A stretch of DNA of 64,000 bases from JAHCIE01 sp034431435 (GCA_034431435.1 DAOUDG010000059.1:1-64000), one strand, 5' to 3'. Numbered from the stretch's first letter, positions 1-8,713 are shown. A program made the numbers and translations. Notes: generated from the letters alone by a model not told the origin.

Positions 1-78
1 GTCAAGCTCGGCAACCGCATCGTCGCCTACGGCGCAATTGGCGATTTCCTCGACAGGTACTTGCGAGATGAAACGTAG
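1..78 (+). CDS. C-terminal end of an alpha/beta-hydrolase (S9 prolyl oligopeptidase-like), cut by window start
   Basis: The first 26 codons read in frame from base 1 to a TAG stop. They encode the last helix of an S9-type peptidase; the peptide begins VKLGNRIVAYGAIGDFLDRY. Almost the same sequence recurs at 718-780, where it ends a second copy (GAIGEFLDRYL). The two 63-base stretches differ at only a few positions, mostly silent. The rest of this gene, including its catalytic residues, lies outside the window. It is therefore probably the intact parental copy, or another fragment. The family is inferred from the longer copy downstream. Confidence 0.7.
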   Translation, partial: VKLGNRIVAYGAIGDFLDRYLRDET

Positions 79-357
79 GGGAAGTCGCCTGGAGCACCCC
101 CTATTTGCGGCGCTGTGATTTATGCTCGCGTCTAGGTGGGCCCACCTCTTGCCGCGAAGGCGGTCTCGCGGTCGACGCCGCTCTTACTCTGCTTCGGCTC
201 ATACCATGTGGTCAGTAGGTTCCCAATCGGACTCCTCCTACACCTCCGACGTCTACATCTGGGCTTGACAGCCGCGGTAGCGAGCCAGTAGACAATGCCA
301 ATGACGGCAATGTGGGATGCTGCTCATTCGAAGGCGGCATCTACCCGGTAGGAGCAC
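79..357. other. Intergenic stretch between the two S9-peptidase ends
   Basis: No ORF with a ribosome-binding site or family likeness is visible here. The reverse-strand ORF that runs through it is a shadow of the S9 remnant. The base composition is less GC-rich than the flanking genes. I see no terminator or repeat. Confidence 0.4.
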
Positions 358-789
358 ATGATCGATATGGTTGGCGTCCCCGTGCCGCTGGCAGCCGTGA
401 CTGAATATCCCGACCTGTGGGCGGCGGGGGTCGATATCGTGGGCATCGGCAATTTCGTCACGTTCCTGGAACGCACGGGGGCCTATCGCCGCGCCCACCG
501 GGAGTCGGAGTATGGTAGCCTGGCCCACCACCGCGACTTGCTGGAGCGCATCTCCCCCATCCACAAGGTGAACCGCATCGCCGCGCCCCTGATGGTCATC
601 CACGGCGCGAACGACCCGCGTGTGCCCATCTACGAGGCGGAGCAGATGGTAGCGGCGTTGCAGGCGCGGCAGCACCCCGTCGAGTACCTGCGCTTCGAGG
701 ACGAGGGCCACGGCATCGTCAAGCTCGGCAACCGCATCGTTGCCTACGGCGCGATTGGCGAGTTCCTGGACAGGTACTTGTCGCCGTGA
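358..789 (+). pseudogene. S9 prolyl oligopeptidase remnant (C-terminal part only)
   Basis: This 143-residue ORF matches the last third of an S9 peptidase/acyl-aminoacyl peptidase. It keeps the acid region (GANDPRVP, about residue 83) and the catalytic-His region (DEGHGIVKL, about residue 116). The nucleophile elbow GxSxGG that should lie just before LAAVTEYPDLWAAGVDI is absent: the fragment begins MIDMVGVPVPLAAVTEYP. A stop codon (349-351) directly precedes the ATG and no Shine-Dalgarno sequence is seen. Without the serine it cannot be an active hydrolase of this family. With the near-identical end at 1-78 it looks like the residue of a tandem duplication. A translated short protein is possible but unlikely. 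Confidence 0.7.
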
Positions 790-837
790 GGAACAAGCAT
801 AGCGCGGCGGACGTGGTCGCCCGCGCGCGCTCGCGCA

Positions 838-3279
838 CTACTTCGACGCCGCCACCGGCGACCTGACCCCCTTGTCTTGATAGCTAAGCAGACGCAAGGC
901 ATTGAGGACCACGACGATTGTGCTGCCCTCGTGCAGAATGACGGCCCCGCTCAGTTGGACCAGGCCGATCACCGAGGCGAGGATGAGCAGAATGATGACG
1001 CCGAGGGACACAGCCAGGTTCTGCACGATATTGGCGCGCGCGGCGCGACTCAGCCCCACCGCGAAGGGCAGCCGGCCGAGGTCGTCGGCCATCAGGGCCA
1101 CATCGGCGGTTTCCAGGGCGACAGCCGTGCCAGCGCCCCCCATGGCAATGCCAACGGTCGCAGCGGCCAGGGCCGGGGCGTCGTTGACACCATCGCCCAC
1201 CATCGCCAGCGGGCCATACTGGGCTTCGAGATCGCGGACGGCCTGGAGTTTATCTTCAGGCAGAAGCTCGGCGCGGACGTCGGTCAGGCCGACCTGACGC
1301 GCGATGCGCTCGGCCACGCGGCGATTGTCGCCGGTCAACATGACCAGGTGCTCAATGCCTAGCGTGCGTAGGGCCTGCATGGTGTCGGCCACGGCCGGGC
1401 GCGGCGTATCGGCGAGGCCAATGACGCCCAGGAAGCTACCGTTGCGGCTGACGGCCATCGTCGTGCGACCATTCTGCTCGAGCGTGGTTACGGCCTGAGA
1501 CACCAGCGCATCACCATCATGCCCTGCCGCCTCGTCGAAGAGTTTGAGGGAACCGATGAGGACGGGCTGGCCGTCGATAACACTGCGGACCCCCCGCCCC
1601 GGTACGTTCTCTAGCCCGCTCGCGGGTAGCGGTTCGATGCCTGCCGTCGCAGCGGCGCGCACTACGGCCTGGGCCAACGGATGGCTGGACTGCTGCTCGA
1701 CCCCGGCCGCCACTCGCAGCAAGGCGGCCTGGTTGTGCCCGTTGAGCGGGGCAACGTCCGTCACCTCGAATTGCCCCGACGTGATGGTGCCGGTCTTGTC
1801 GAAGGCAATCACGCGCAGGCGGCCCAGGTTCTCCAGATGCACCCCACCCTTGATGAGGACGCCATGCCGCGCTGCCTGGGCAATGCCCGCCAGGACGCTG
1901 GCTGGCGTCCCGATGGCCAGGGCGCAGGGCGAAGCCGCCACGAGCAGCAGCATCGCTCGATAGAAGCTCTGATCGAGGGGCATCCAGCCGAGCAGCGGCG
2001 GAACCACGGCTACCAGGACCGCGCCGATGAGCACAGCTGGCACGAACCAGGCGGTGAAGCGCTGGGTCAGCAGCTGCGTGGGGCTTTGCTGGCTCTGGGC
2101 CTCGGCGACCATCTGCATCACACGACTGAGGGTAGTATCACGGCTGAGGCGCGTGACTTCAACGTCGAGAGCGTTGGCCTGATTGATCGTTCCCGCGAAT
2201 ACCTCGTCCCCAGGCTCTTTGAGGACTGCCACACTCTCGCCCGTGATGGGGCTTTGGTCCACATCGCTGCGACCTTCGATCACCTTGCCGTCGACGGGGA
2301 TACGGTCGCCCGGACGCACAACCACAGTCGCACCGATGGCAATCGTCTCAACCGGTACTTCCGTCAGAGTCTCGCCCTGCTTGAGAAGGGCCGTGCGGGG
2401 CATGAGCTGGCCGAGGGCGTTGACGGCGTTGCGGGCGCGGTCGAGGGCGTAGTGTTCACCGGCGTGGCCCAGGCCGAACAGGAAGAGCAGGAAGGCCCCC
2501 TCCGGCCACTCGCCCAGAATCGCTGCGCCAATGGCCGCGGCCAGCATGAGGACGTCGGTGTCGAACTGGCCGCGCAGCAGGGCGGGGATGGCATGCGTGG
2601 CAACGTCATAGCCGCCCGCGATATAGGCCAGGATGTAGAATACCAGCGCGACCTGTGACGGTAGACCCAGGTAAGTCTCTCCCACCCAGCCTATCACGAG
2701 AAACAGGCCAGCCAGGCCGACGAGCAGCAACTCCCAGCGCTCCTGCATCCAGTGGGGCAGAAACGACGGGGCGCTGCCATGAGCGTGCCCATGCGCCTCG
2801 GCCTCATGGGGGGCGGCAACCTGGGGGGAGGGAGGGGACAGTAGAGGGTGCGCGCCAAGTTGGCGCATGGTGCGCTCAATCGCAGCGTGACTGAGAGCCG
2901 TCGTATCATAGGCGACGAAGATAAGCCCGGCGGCGTAATTTACATCAGCGTGGATCATGCCCGGCAGCTGGTTCAGAGCATCGCCGAGTACCCCAGCGGC
3001 GTCGGCGGTCAGCAAGCCCGCGAAGGGGATGCGCTCGTGGCGGTAGCGGTCCGTCACGTCTGCGCCAACGTCCCGCGCCAGGCGCTCCACCGTCGCCAGG
3101 TCGACGAGATTAGGATCATAATGGAGACACAGGCGCGCTGTCCCGTCGTCGCGGACGATGTGGGCCTGGGTGATCCCCTTGCGATGGCTCAGCGTGTCCG
3201 TCAGTAACTGGACGCACCTGTCCCCCGCCTCCATCTCGGGTAGCAGCAGGGTCAGGTCGAGTCGGACTTTCTCGGACAT
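838..3279 (-). CDS. P1B-4 type heavy-metal efflux ATPase (Co/Zn/Fe class)
   Basis: This is an 813-residue P-type ATPase that should pump transition-metal ions out of the cytoplasm. Two ferredoxin-like HMA folds occupy residues 1-145 but lack CxxC. A His-rich stretch follows at 158-168. Core motifs are complete: TGES (346-349), the phosphorylated aspartate in DKTGT (D494), the HP dipeptide (533-534) and GDGVND (695-700). The metal-binding helix has SPC (450-452) rather than CPC, and the end carries HEGST (783-787) followed by LNALRLL. SPC plus HEGxT is the signature of the P1B-4 subgroup, which transports Co2+, Zn2+ or Fe2+, so this is not a copper pump. AAGGAGG sits about 6 bases before the ATG. 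No metal regulator gene is adjacent. Confidence 0.93.
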   Translation of the reverse strand: MSEKVRLDLTLLLPEMEAGDRCVQLLTDTLSHRKGITQAHIVRDDGTARLCLHYDPNLVDLATVERLARDVGADVTDRYRHERIPFAGLLTADAAGVLGDALNQLPGMIHADVNYAAGLIFVAYDTTALSHAAIERTMRQLGAHPLLSPPSPQVAAPHEAEAHGHAHGSAPSFLPHWMQERWELLLVGLAGLFLVIGWVGETYLGLPSQVALVFYILAYIAGGYDVATHAIPALLRGQFDTDVLMLAAAIGAAILGEWPEGAFLLFLFGLGHAGEHYALDRARNAVNALGQLMPRTALLKQGETLTEVPVETIAIGATVVVRPGDRIPVDGKVIEGRSDVDQSPITGESVAVLKEPGDEVFAGTINQANALDVEVTRLSRDTTLSRVMQMVAEAQSQQSPTQLLTQRFTAWFVPAVLIGAVLVAVVPPLLGWMPLDQSFYRAMLLLVAASPCALAIGTPASVLAGIAQAARHGVLIKGGVHLENLGRLRVIAFDKTGTITSGQFEVTDVAPLNGHNQAALLRVAAGVEQQSSHPLAQAVVRAAATAGIEPLPASGLENVPGRGVRSVIDGQPVLIGSLKLFDEAAGHDGDALVSQAVTTLEQNGRTTMAVSRNGSFLGVIGLADTPRPAVADTMQALRTLGIEHLVMLTGDNRRVAERIARQVGLTDVRAELLPEDKLQAVRDLEAQYGPLAMVGDGVNDAPALAAATVGIAMGGAGTAVALETADVALMADDLGRLPFAVGLSRAARANIVQNLAVSLGVIILLILASVIGLVQLSGAVILHEGSTIVVVLNALRLLSYQDKGVRSPVAASK

Positions 3280-3372
3280 GCTGGGCCTCCTTGAGAACGG
3301 ACATCACACACCACGTGTCAGAGCAGGCTCAGCACGGCACGCCGGGCCAACGCTCAGAGGGGTTGGATATCG

Positions 3373-3693
3373 CTACCGGGGAGGCAAGGGGCGGGGGTCA
3401 AGGTCCAGCGGGGTCCGGGCAATGAGCGCAGGGCAGCTGTAGGAGCCGACCGGGGATGGCGGAATCTCGGCAAGCGCGCTGGGTACAATGGCGGCGTGGC
3501 CTACCACGCCGCAGGCAACCGTGAGTGGCGAGGCAGGCCCGTCCATGCTGGAGGCGGGGCGTGGGATTGCCCCGGCGGTTGCCAGGTCTGCGACTGGATG
3601 CAACAAGATGGCTGACGCGACCAACAGCCAGAGGCAGTAGCGTAGCCAGGTTGTGAGGGTCTTGGGTTGCAGGCACAACTGTAGACGGGGCAT
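3373..3693 (-). CDS. Possible small exported or membrane protein upstream of the metal ATPase
   Basis: This is a 106-residue ORF with a convincing N-terminal hydrophobic segment (about residues 16-40, WLRYCLWLLVASAILLHP) after a short basic start, then a Pro/Ala-rich tail with two cysteines and a basic PRPLPPR end. It lies 93 bases upstream of the ATPase on the same strand, downstream of a TATAAT box at 3760-3765. The start has no clear Shine-Dalgarno sequence, and the same reading frame stays open upstream to 3831, which is common in this GC-rich DNA. If real, it would be a membrane-anchored companion of the metal pump. It could equally be a chance ORF. I know no family for it. Confidence 0.33.
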   Translation of the reverse strand: MPRLQLCLQPKTLTTWLRYCLWLLVASAILLHPVADLATAGAIPRPASSMDGPASPLTVACGVVGHAAIVPSALAEIPPSPVGSYSCPALIARTPLDLDPRPLPPR

Positions 3694-3759
3694 TGTCAAC
3701 CAGGGACGAGGCGGGGCGGCCAGCGCCGCCCGCGCTGGACTTTGAATAGACTCCCTTGA

Positions 3760-3765
3760 ATTATA
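3760..3765 (-). promoter_or_regulatory. -10 box (TATAAT) for the small ORF and metal ATPase
   Basis: A perfect TATAAT lies on the minus strand in an AT-rich island between the terminator of the oxidoreductase gene and the ATPase. No good -35 hexamer is found 16-18 bases upstream, so activity may need an activator such as a MerR-type regulator; none is encoded nearby. Confidence 0.4.
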
Positions 3766-3788
3766 CAACAGATGAAAGCGCGCCGATG

Positions 3789-3824
3789 AAAAAAGCGCTA
3801 AGGGTCTCGCAACCCTTAGCGCTT
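3789..3824 (-). terminator. Rho-independent terminator of the Gfo/Idh oxidoreductase gene
   Basis: There is a 13-bp perfect stem (3793-3805 with 3812-3824) and a 6-base loop. On the minus strand a run of six T residues follows directly. It starts 14 bases past the stop codon at 3838, so it terminates that gene and insulates the ATPase promoter. Confidence 0.9.
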
Positions 3825-3837
3825 CTTCCACGCAGGG

Positions 3838-4992
3838 CTACAACGCCGGGCGGGGCAACTCAATCTCGACGGAGCGGCCGAGGGCCGACGACGACTGGAT
3901 GGCGTCCAGGATGGCAGTGACGGTGACGACCTGCTCCGGCGTGATAACCAGGGGTGCGCCGTGGCGGATGGCGTTGAACAGCACTTCCAGCTGCGCGCCC
4001 ATCGGCCCGCCCATGGGTACGTCAACGGGGCGGTGCAAGGGGAAGACAGGCTGCGTCTCGGTCGGGCGGCCCAGGTGATCGTGGTACAGCTTGAGGGGGG
4101 TCTGGCTTGGCGGCTGGCGGTCGCCGACGTGAACCTCCGCGCCGCCCTCGGTCCCCAGGAGCTGCAACCGCTCCTCGGAGGCGGCGTAGCCTGCCCAGGC
4201 AACATCGACGATGAGAGTCGCGCCGTTGTCGAAGCGAACCATGCCCGCGGCGAGGTCGTCCACATCGAAACGAGCGCCGGCCGGGACGACGCCCGGCGGC
4301 GGCGCATCGATGCCCCAGCCGCCGAGAGCGCGAGCGCGAGGGCCGAACTCGGCGTAGGTGACGCCCATGGCGCTGACCGGCGTGGGGCTACCCATGAGCC
4401 ACAGCGCCAGATCGACCATGTGGACGCCGATATCCATGATGGCGCCGCCGCCCGCCAGGTCCTTATTGGTGAACCAGGAGCCGAAGCCGGGGATGCCTCG
4501 GCGGCGGATGAGGCTGATCTTGCCATAATAGATGTCGCCCAGCTCGCCCGCAGCAATCAGATTCTTGAGATAGTCCATCTCGGTACGGTAGCGGTTGTGG
4601 AGGCCGATGGTCAGAACGCGACCGGCGGCGCGGGCGGCGTCGGCCATGCGCTGCGCGTCGGCGGCCGAGAGCGCCATCGGCTTTTCGACCAGGACATGGG
4701 CGCCCGCCTCGATGGCGGCCAGTGTCTGCGGCGCGTGCAACGAATTGGGCGTGCCGATGAGCACCAGGTCGGGCTGTACCTCGCGCAGCATGGCCTCGTA
4801 GTCGGTGTAGGTCGCTGGGATGCCGAACTGCTGGGCCACCGACCGGCCGCGCTCAGCGTTTACCTCGACCAGCGCGACAATCTCGGCGTCGTCTCGACGC
4901 TTGAGCATGGGAAGGTGGCCCTGTGTGGCGATGAACCCCGCGCCGACCACGGCGACGCGGAGGGGGGATGAGGTCTGGGCTGAGGGCGACAT
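3838..4992 (-). CDS. Gfo/Idh/MocA family NAD(P)-dependent oxidoreductase
   Basis: This 384-residue protein has the standard two-domain build. The N-terminal Rossmann fold has the dinucleotide motif VVGAGFIATQGH near residue 15. The EKPMA motif follows near residue 103, whose lysine is the usual catalytic or cofactor-contacting residue. The C-terminal alpha/beta domain covers about residues 130-360. Members oxidise or reduce sugars, inositols or related polyols; the substrate cannot be told from sequence. The gene stands alone, with AAAGGT before the ATG and a strong terminator directly after the stop. Confidence 0.92.
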   Translation of the reverse strand: MSPSAQTSSPLRVAVVGAGFIATQGHLPMLKRRDDAEIVALVEVNAERGRSVAQQFGIPATYTDYEAMLREVQPDLVLIGTPNSLHAPQTLAAIEAGAHVLVEKPMALSAADAQRMADAARAAGRVLTIGLHNRYRTEMDYLKNLIAAGELGDIYYGKISLIRRRGIPGFGSWFTNKDLAGGGAIMDIGVHMVDLALWLMGSPTPVSAMGVTYAEFGPRARALGGWGIDAPPPGVVPAGARFDVDDLAAGMVRFDNGATLIVDVAWAGYAASEERLQLLGTEGGAEVHVGDRQPPSQTPLKLYHDHLGRPTETQPVFPLHRPVDVPMGGPMGAQLEVLFNAIRHGAPLVITPEQVVTVTAILDAIQSSSALGRSVEIELPRPAL

Positions 4993-5072
4993 TGCTGTTT
5001 ACCTTTCAGTTGGGGTTGGCGTTGAGGACAGACACTAGGGTACTCGTGTGGGGGAGGCGCGTCAAGTGGCAA

Positions 5073-5126
5073 ACGACCGCCGACGACCAACGACCAGGAC
5101 GCCTACCGTGATTGGTCGTCGGTCGT
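5073..5126 (-). terminator. Inverted repeat at the 3' end of the coiled-coil protein gene
   Basis: The arms 5081-5090 and 5112-5121 (CGACGACCAA against TTGGTCGTCG) can pair over 10 bp, with further weaker pairing outward to 5073 and 5126. The structure overlaps the stop codon of the gene ending at 5126. There is no T-run, so this may be a weak terminator or a 3'-end stabiliser. Confidence 0.35.
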
Positions 5127-6121
5127 CACCCTATCAGGTGGTCGCCCAGGTCGTGCTGGGCGCGGTAGCCGCGAATCTGCTGGCGCACGGCGTCGCGCTG
5201 CCGGATGGCGTCCTCGACGGGGGTGACAAGGTTGGCCTGCCAGGTCCCCGACAGATCGGAGATGCGCGCGAGCAGCGTATCCAGCGGTGACAGGACGTTC
5301 TGGCGCAGCGGCGTGAACAGGCCACCCTGTACGCCGCTGCCGTCGGTGGCGAACCAGTCGCGGCGCAGCGGGGCGACAACGGCGTCGCGCACCGGCTGCA
5401 AGCGCGCATCGAGGGAGCCGAGTAACTCGCGGATACGGCCGATCACGTCGCGGATGCGCTCGCCGACGCTGCCGGGGATGCGGTCGATGAGGCCATTGAA
5501 GAACGCGCCCAGGCCCTCGGCCAGCGGCTCGACGCGCTCGGTGGCGGCGGCGACGACGCGGCGCAGCCCCTCCAGGCGGTCCTCCAGCACCCAGCGCAGA
5601 TTGTTCTCGGCGGTATCCAGGGCCTGAGCCACGCCGGGCACGGCGGCCTCGAAGCGCGTCAGCGCACCATCGACACCCTGGACACCGCCGCGCAGTGCGG
5701 AGGCGGCCGCCTGCATGGCGGCGAAGGGCGCGGCGACGGCCTTGATGCCCAGGCTGATGAGGCTGTCGATGGGGATGGCTTCCAGGGTTTCGTAGAGCTT
5801 GATGAGGCCGCGCAGCTTGAGGGTTTCTAGATTCGCGCCACGCAGGTCGGCCAGAGCCTGATCGCGGGCGGCCGTGACATCAGCCAGCTCGGCGGTCACG
5901 CGACGCAACCCCTCGGCCGCCGTGTCGAGGTCCGCGGTCAGCCGGGCTAGTTGCGGCGCGGCCGCTTCCGCGCCGGCCTGGTCGCCGACGCGGTAGGCCA
6001 GGTTGCCGGTCACGGCATTGCTGGCGATCAGTGCGGCCGTCCCCGCGCCCAGCGCCGCGAGCGCCTGGCGGCGGGAGATGGGGATGGGCGATTCAAGATT
6101 CGAGATGGGCGAGTCAGACAT
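5126..6121 (-). CDS. Tat-like signal or anchor plus long coiled-coil protein, function unknown
   Basis: This 331-residue protein starts with a twin-arginine-like segment (SRRQALAALGAGTAALIASNA, about residues 15-35) that could be a Tat signal or a membrane anchor. A long helical, probably coiled-coil region follows (about 45-95, with LARLTADLDTAAEGLRRVTAEL). The rest is amphipathic helices rich in Ala, Arg and Leu, ending LGDHLIG. I recognise no family. It is the last gene of a four-gene operon, 13 bases after thrC. I chose the ATG at 6121 because the upstream extension is composed of thrC-shadow codons. The start region is built from ATTCGAGAT-like sequence. Confidence 0.7.
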   Translation of the reverse strand: MSDSPISNLESPIPISRRQALAALGAGTAALIASNAVTGNLAYRVGDQAGAEAAAPQLARLTADLDTAAEGLRRVTAELADVTAARDQALADLRGANLETLKLRGLIKLYETLEAIPIDSLISLGIKAVAAPFAAMQAAASALRGGVQGVDGALTRFEAAVPGVAQALDTAENNLRWVLEDRLEGLRRVVAAATERVEPLAEGLGAFFNGLIDRIPGSVGERIRDVIGRIRELLGSLDARLQPVRDAVVAPLRRDWFATDGSGVQGGLFTPLRQNVLSPLDTLLARISDLSGTWQANLVTPVEDAIRQRDAVRQQIRGYRAQHDLGDHLIG

Positions 6122-6134
6122 GGTGACCACTCTT

Positions 6135-7499
6135 CTAGACAGGGGCAACCTGGGCCAGGTGTCGCTCGATGACGGCGATGATGGCCGCCGCGTCGGCCTC
6201 CACCTCAATGGGGTGGTTGGCGAAATGGGTGTCTATCTTGCCAGAGCGCGAGGTCACGACCGTCTCGGTCACATAGTCCTCGTACAGGTCGCCCAGGTGG
6301 TAGCGCACCGTGTAGTCGGGGTCTTTGAGGACGTTGCCGGTCAGGATGGCGACTACCTCCTCGTCGCGGTCGATGGGGGCGTCGGTTCCCTCCTCCAGCA
6401 GTCGCTTGAGGCCCGCCAGGGTTGTCGCCGAGGCCGGCTCGCAGCCGATACCGTCGCGGCCGATGATGGCCTTGGCGTCGGCAATCTCTTGCTCGGTGAC
6501 TTCGGTGACCCAGCCGTCGGTCCAGCTCATGGCGCGCTTGGCCTTCTTCCACGACACCGGGCGGCCAATCTTGATGGCCGTCGCCAGGGTACGAGCGTAC
6601 ACCGTCACCAGGCGGTCAGGGTCGGGGCTGGTCATGGTTCGGTACAGGGGGTCGGCCCCGGCGGCCTGGATGATGGTGATACGGGGCAGCTTGTCGATGA
6701 AGCCGAGGTCGTACAGCTCCTTGAGGCCCTTGCCGAGGGCCGACGAGTTGCCGAGGTTGCCGCCAGGGACGACGAGGCGGTCGGGGACACGCCAATCGAG
6801 CTGGTCGAGCAGCTCGATGGCGATAGTCTTCTGGCCCTCCAGACGAAAAGCGTTGACGGAATTGAGGATGTACATGCCCACCTGGGGCGCGACCTCGCGC
6901 ACGAGCTGCATGGCGGCGTCGAAGTCGCCGCGCACCTGCAAGGTCAGCGCGCCGTAGTCGAGGGACTGGGACAGCTTGCCGAAGGCGATCTGGCCCTCCG
7001 GGATGAAGACGACGCCGAGCATGCCGGCCCGCGTGGCGTAGGCGGCCATGCTGGCCGAGGTATTGCCGGTGCTGGCGCAGGCGACGACCCGCGCGCCCAG
7101 CACCCGCGCCTGGGTGACACCCGTCGCCATGCCGTTGTCCTTGAAGGAGCCGGTCGGGTTGAAGCCCTGGTGCTTGAAGGTCAGGCGGCCCAGGCCCGCG
7201 TACTGGGCCGAGCGCGGCGCATCGAGAAGCTGGGTGTTGCCCTCTGGGTAGGTGACGATCTGGGCCTCGTCGGTGTAGAAGGGAATCAACTCGCGATAGC
7301 GCCACACGCCGCTGATGTCGATGGGCGCGTTGGACAGGCGGCGCTCACGGAACAGCTGCTTGAGGCGGTCGGCGTCGGCATCCTGCCAGTCGTACACGAC
7401 GTCGAGGAGGTCGCCGCACTGGGGGCAGGCGTACACGGCCTCGCGGTTGGAGGGGAAGCGGTGGCCGCACTCGATGCATTGCAGATAGGCGTGGGACAT
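6135..7499 (-). CDS. thrC: Threonine synthase
   Basis: This 454-residue PLP enzyme converts O-phosphohomoserine to threonine. The N-terminus carries a zinc-ribbon-like CxxC...CxxC (CIECGH, then CPQCGD). The PLP lysine lies in NPTGSFKDNGM (about residue 120), and a glycine-rich phosphate loop (VPGGNLGNSSA) follows further on. Length and order fit the class I-like bacterial enzymes with an N-terminal ribbon. The ATG at 7499 has GGAG 8 bases upstream; a TTG at 7518-7520 overlaps the upstream stop codon but is less likely as the start. hom lies far away at 60 kb, so the pathway is split. Confidence 0.95.
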   Translation of the reverse strand: MSHAYLQCIECGHRFPSNREAVYACPQCGDLLDVVYDWQDADADRLKQLFRERRLSNAPIDISGVWRYRELIPFYTDEAQIVTYPEGNTQLLDAPRSAQYAGLGRLTFKHQGFNPTGSFKDNGMATGVTQARVLGARVVACASTGNTSASMAAYATRAGMLGVVFIPEGQIAFGKLSQSLDYGALTLQVRGDFDAAMQLVREVAPQVGMYILNSVNAFRLEGQKTIAIELLDQLDWRVPDRLVVPGGNLGNSSALGKGLKELYDLGFIDKLPRITIIQAAGADPLYRTMTSPDPDRLVTVYARTLATAIKIGRPVSWKKAKRAMSWTDGWVTEVTEQEIADAKAIIGRDGIGCEPASATTLAGLKRLLEEGTDAPIDRDEEVVAILTGNVLKDPDYTVRYHLGDLYEDYVTETVVTSRSGKIDTHFANHPIEVEADAAAIIAVIERHLAQVAPV

Positions 7500-7516
7500 G
7501 GCGATTTCTCCGGCGC

Positions 7517-8341
7517 TCAACGTGCGCGCTCAGGTGCGGGCTTATAGGCCTCGACAAGGAAGCAGTTGCCCTCCCGCTTGGGCAGCTTGAAATCGAGGTA
7601 GGCGAGGGGCAGGGCGATGGGCAGTGTCGCCAGGGCGATGGGAACACGCACCAGCGGTTTATCCCAGTAGAGTTGGTTTAGTTCGAAGGCTAGCTCGCCC
7701 GGCGGGCCGAAGGTCGGGGTGATGGATACGATGCGGAAGCCGGCGCGGCCCAGCTTGTCGCGAATCTCATCCTCGGTGTACTCGTCGCGAACGTGGTCGT
7801 GGACGATGTAGCGCTCGAAGGACGGAAACCAGCGCCGGGCGATCTGGTGGCGCTTGGGCAGATGGAGGACCAGCCGGCCGCCCGGCTTGAGCCAGTCGTA
7901 CATGGAGGCCATGACCACCTCGTCCTCGACGATGTGCTCGAGCACATCACCACTCAGGATGAGATCGTAGGCGGCCGCTGGCTCTGCGTGGTCGACGAGA
8001 CTGGCGGCGACGAAGCGCACGTTGGCCAGGCCCTCGGCGGCGGCGATGCGGCGGCTGTCGTTGACGAAGGCCGGGTCCAGCTCGACGCCCACGCAGGTCC
8101 AGCCGGGGTGACGCCGCGCCAGATTGAGGATAGCGTAGCCGCGCCCTGACCCAGCCTCCAGGACCGTGGCCGTGTCGGGCAGGCGCAGGTCTTCGATAGC
8201 GCGCAGCACCGAGCCGACGCGGATGCGGGCGTGGGTGCTGAGCGGGCCGAGGGCAGTATAGAAGGCGCGGGCGGCGGGGTTACGCTGGGCGTGGCGCTGC
8301 TCGCGGCCGATGGTCACGAAGTCGGTGAGGGTGATGGTCAC
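7517..8341 (-). CDS. Class I SAM-dependent methyltransferase
   Basis: This 274-residue protein has the SAM-binding motif VLEAGSGRGYA (about residue 61), an acidic ribose-binding position after strand 2 (VGVELDPAF) and the DLILSGDVLEHI stretch of Methyltransf_11/23-type enzymes. The C-terminal 60 residues, with a hydrophobic stretch (VPIALATLPIALPLAYLDF), are an add-on that may touch the membrane. The substrate is unknown. The start is GTG, overlapping the upstream stop as GTGA and preceded by GGAG, so it is translationally coupled to the 72-residue protein. It overlaps the possible TTG start of thrC. Confidence 0.85.
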   Translation of the reverse strand: MTITLTDFVTIGREQRHAQRNPAARAFYTALGPLSTHARIRVGSVLRAIEDLRLPDTATVLEAGSGRGYAILNLARRHPGWTCVGVELDPAFVNDSRRIAAAEGLANVRFVAASLVDHAEPAAAYDLILSGDVLEHIVEDEVVMASMYDWLKPGGRLVLHLPKRHQIARRWFPSFERYIVHDHVRDEYTEDEIRDKLGRAGFRIVSITPTFGPPGELAFELNQLYWDKPLVRVPIALATLPIALPLAYLDFKLPKREGNCFLVEAYKPAPERAR

Positions 8342-8556
8342 GAGGTCTCCGAGGGTGTGTCGAACGCGCCGCGCTCACGTAACAGTTGCTCGATGCGGGC
8401 TACGAACCGCTCGGCGTCGCCGACGAAGGCTCGCGCCTGCTCGACGGTGAACGCAACCGGTGGCCCTTGTTCGGGCTGCCAGTAGTCGCTCAGCAATCGG
8501 CCGCTGCAGAGGTCGTTGTAGATGTCCTTGTACTCCTCTTCCAGGATATCGGGCAT
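8338..8556 (-). CDS. Small acidic protein, first gene of the thrC operon
   Basis: This 72-residue soluble protein is predicted to be mostly helical and acidic (MPDILEEEYKDIYNDLCSG at the start). AGGAGG lies 7 bases before the chosen ATG, and an extended -10 box lies just 20 bases upstream, which rules out the longer ORF that begins beyond the promoter. It is coupled by overlap to the methyltransferase. I do not recognise a family. Confidence 0.7.
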   Translation of the reverse strand: MPDILEEEYKDIYNDLCSGRLLSDYWQPEQGPPVAFTVEQARAFVGDAERFVARIEQLLRERGAFDTPSETS

Positions 8557-8573
8557 GCCCACGCCTCCTGCCC

Positions 8574-8584
8574 CAATTATAGCA
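8574..8584 (-). promoter_or_regulatory. Extended -10 promoter of the thrC operon
   Basis: TGCTATAAT lies on the minus strand, with the TATAAT at 8576-8581. It predicts transcription from about 8569, giving a leader of only about a dozen bases that begins almost at the AGGAGG ribosome-binding site. No good -35 is present, as is usual with extended -10 promoters. Confidence 0.6.
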
Positions 8585-8713
8585 CTGTTTTCAATTGAGA
8601 ACGACATGCGCTGGATGTTGTGCGGTCGCGCCAGAGAGCGGGGCGGAGGTTTGGACAGCCTGTGGTAAGATGGGAGTCTCAACAGCCATGAATCGACCAG
8701 CAAAGGAGGCAGA

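Noticed and set aside
253..711. 152-residue reverse-strand ORF over the S9 remnant
   Set aside because: It is antisense to codons that match a known family and has no ribosome-binding site; a GC-rich shadow frame.
6003..7547. 514-residue plus-strand ORF
   Set aside because: It lies antisense across thrC, whose family motifs are unmistakable; long shadow ORFs are expected at this GC content.
8651..8671. TTGGAC/TAAGAT as promoter of the GVYG-repeat gene
   Set aside because: The two hexamers are only 9 bases apart, too close for sigma-70.
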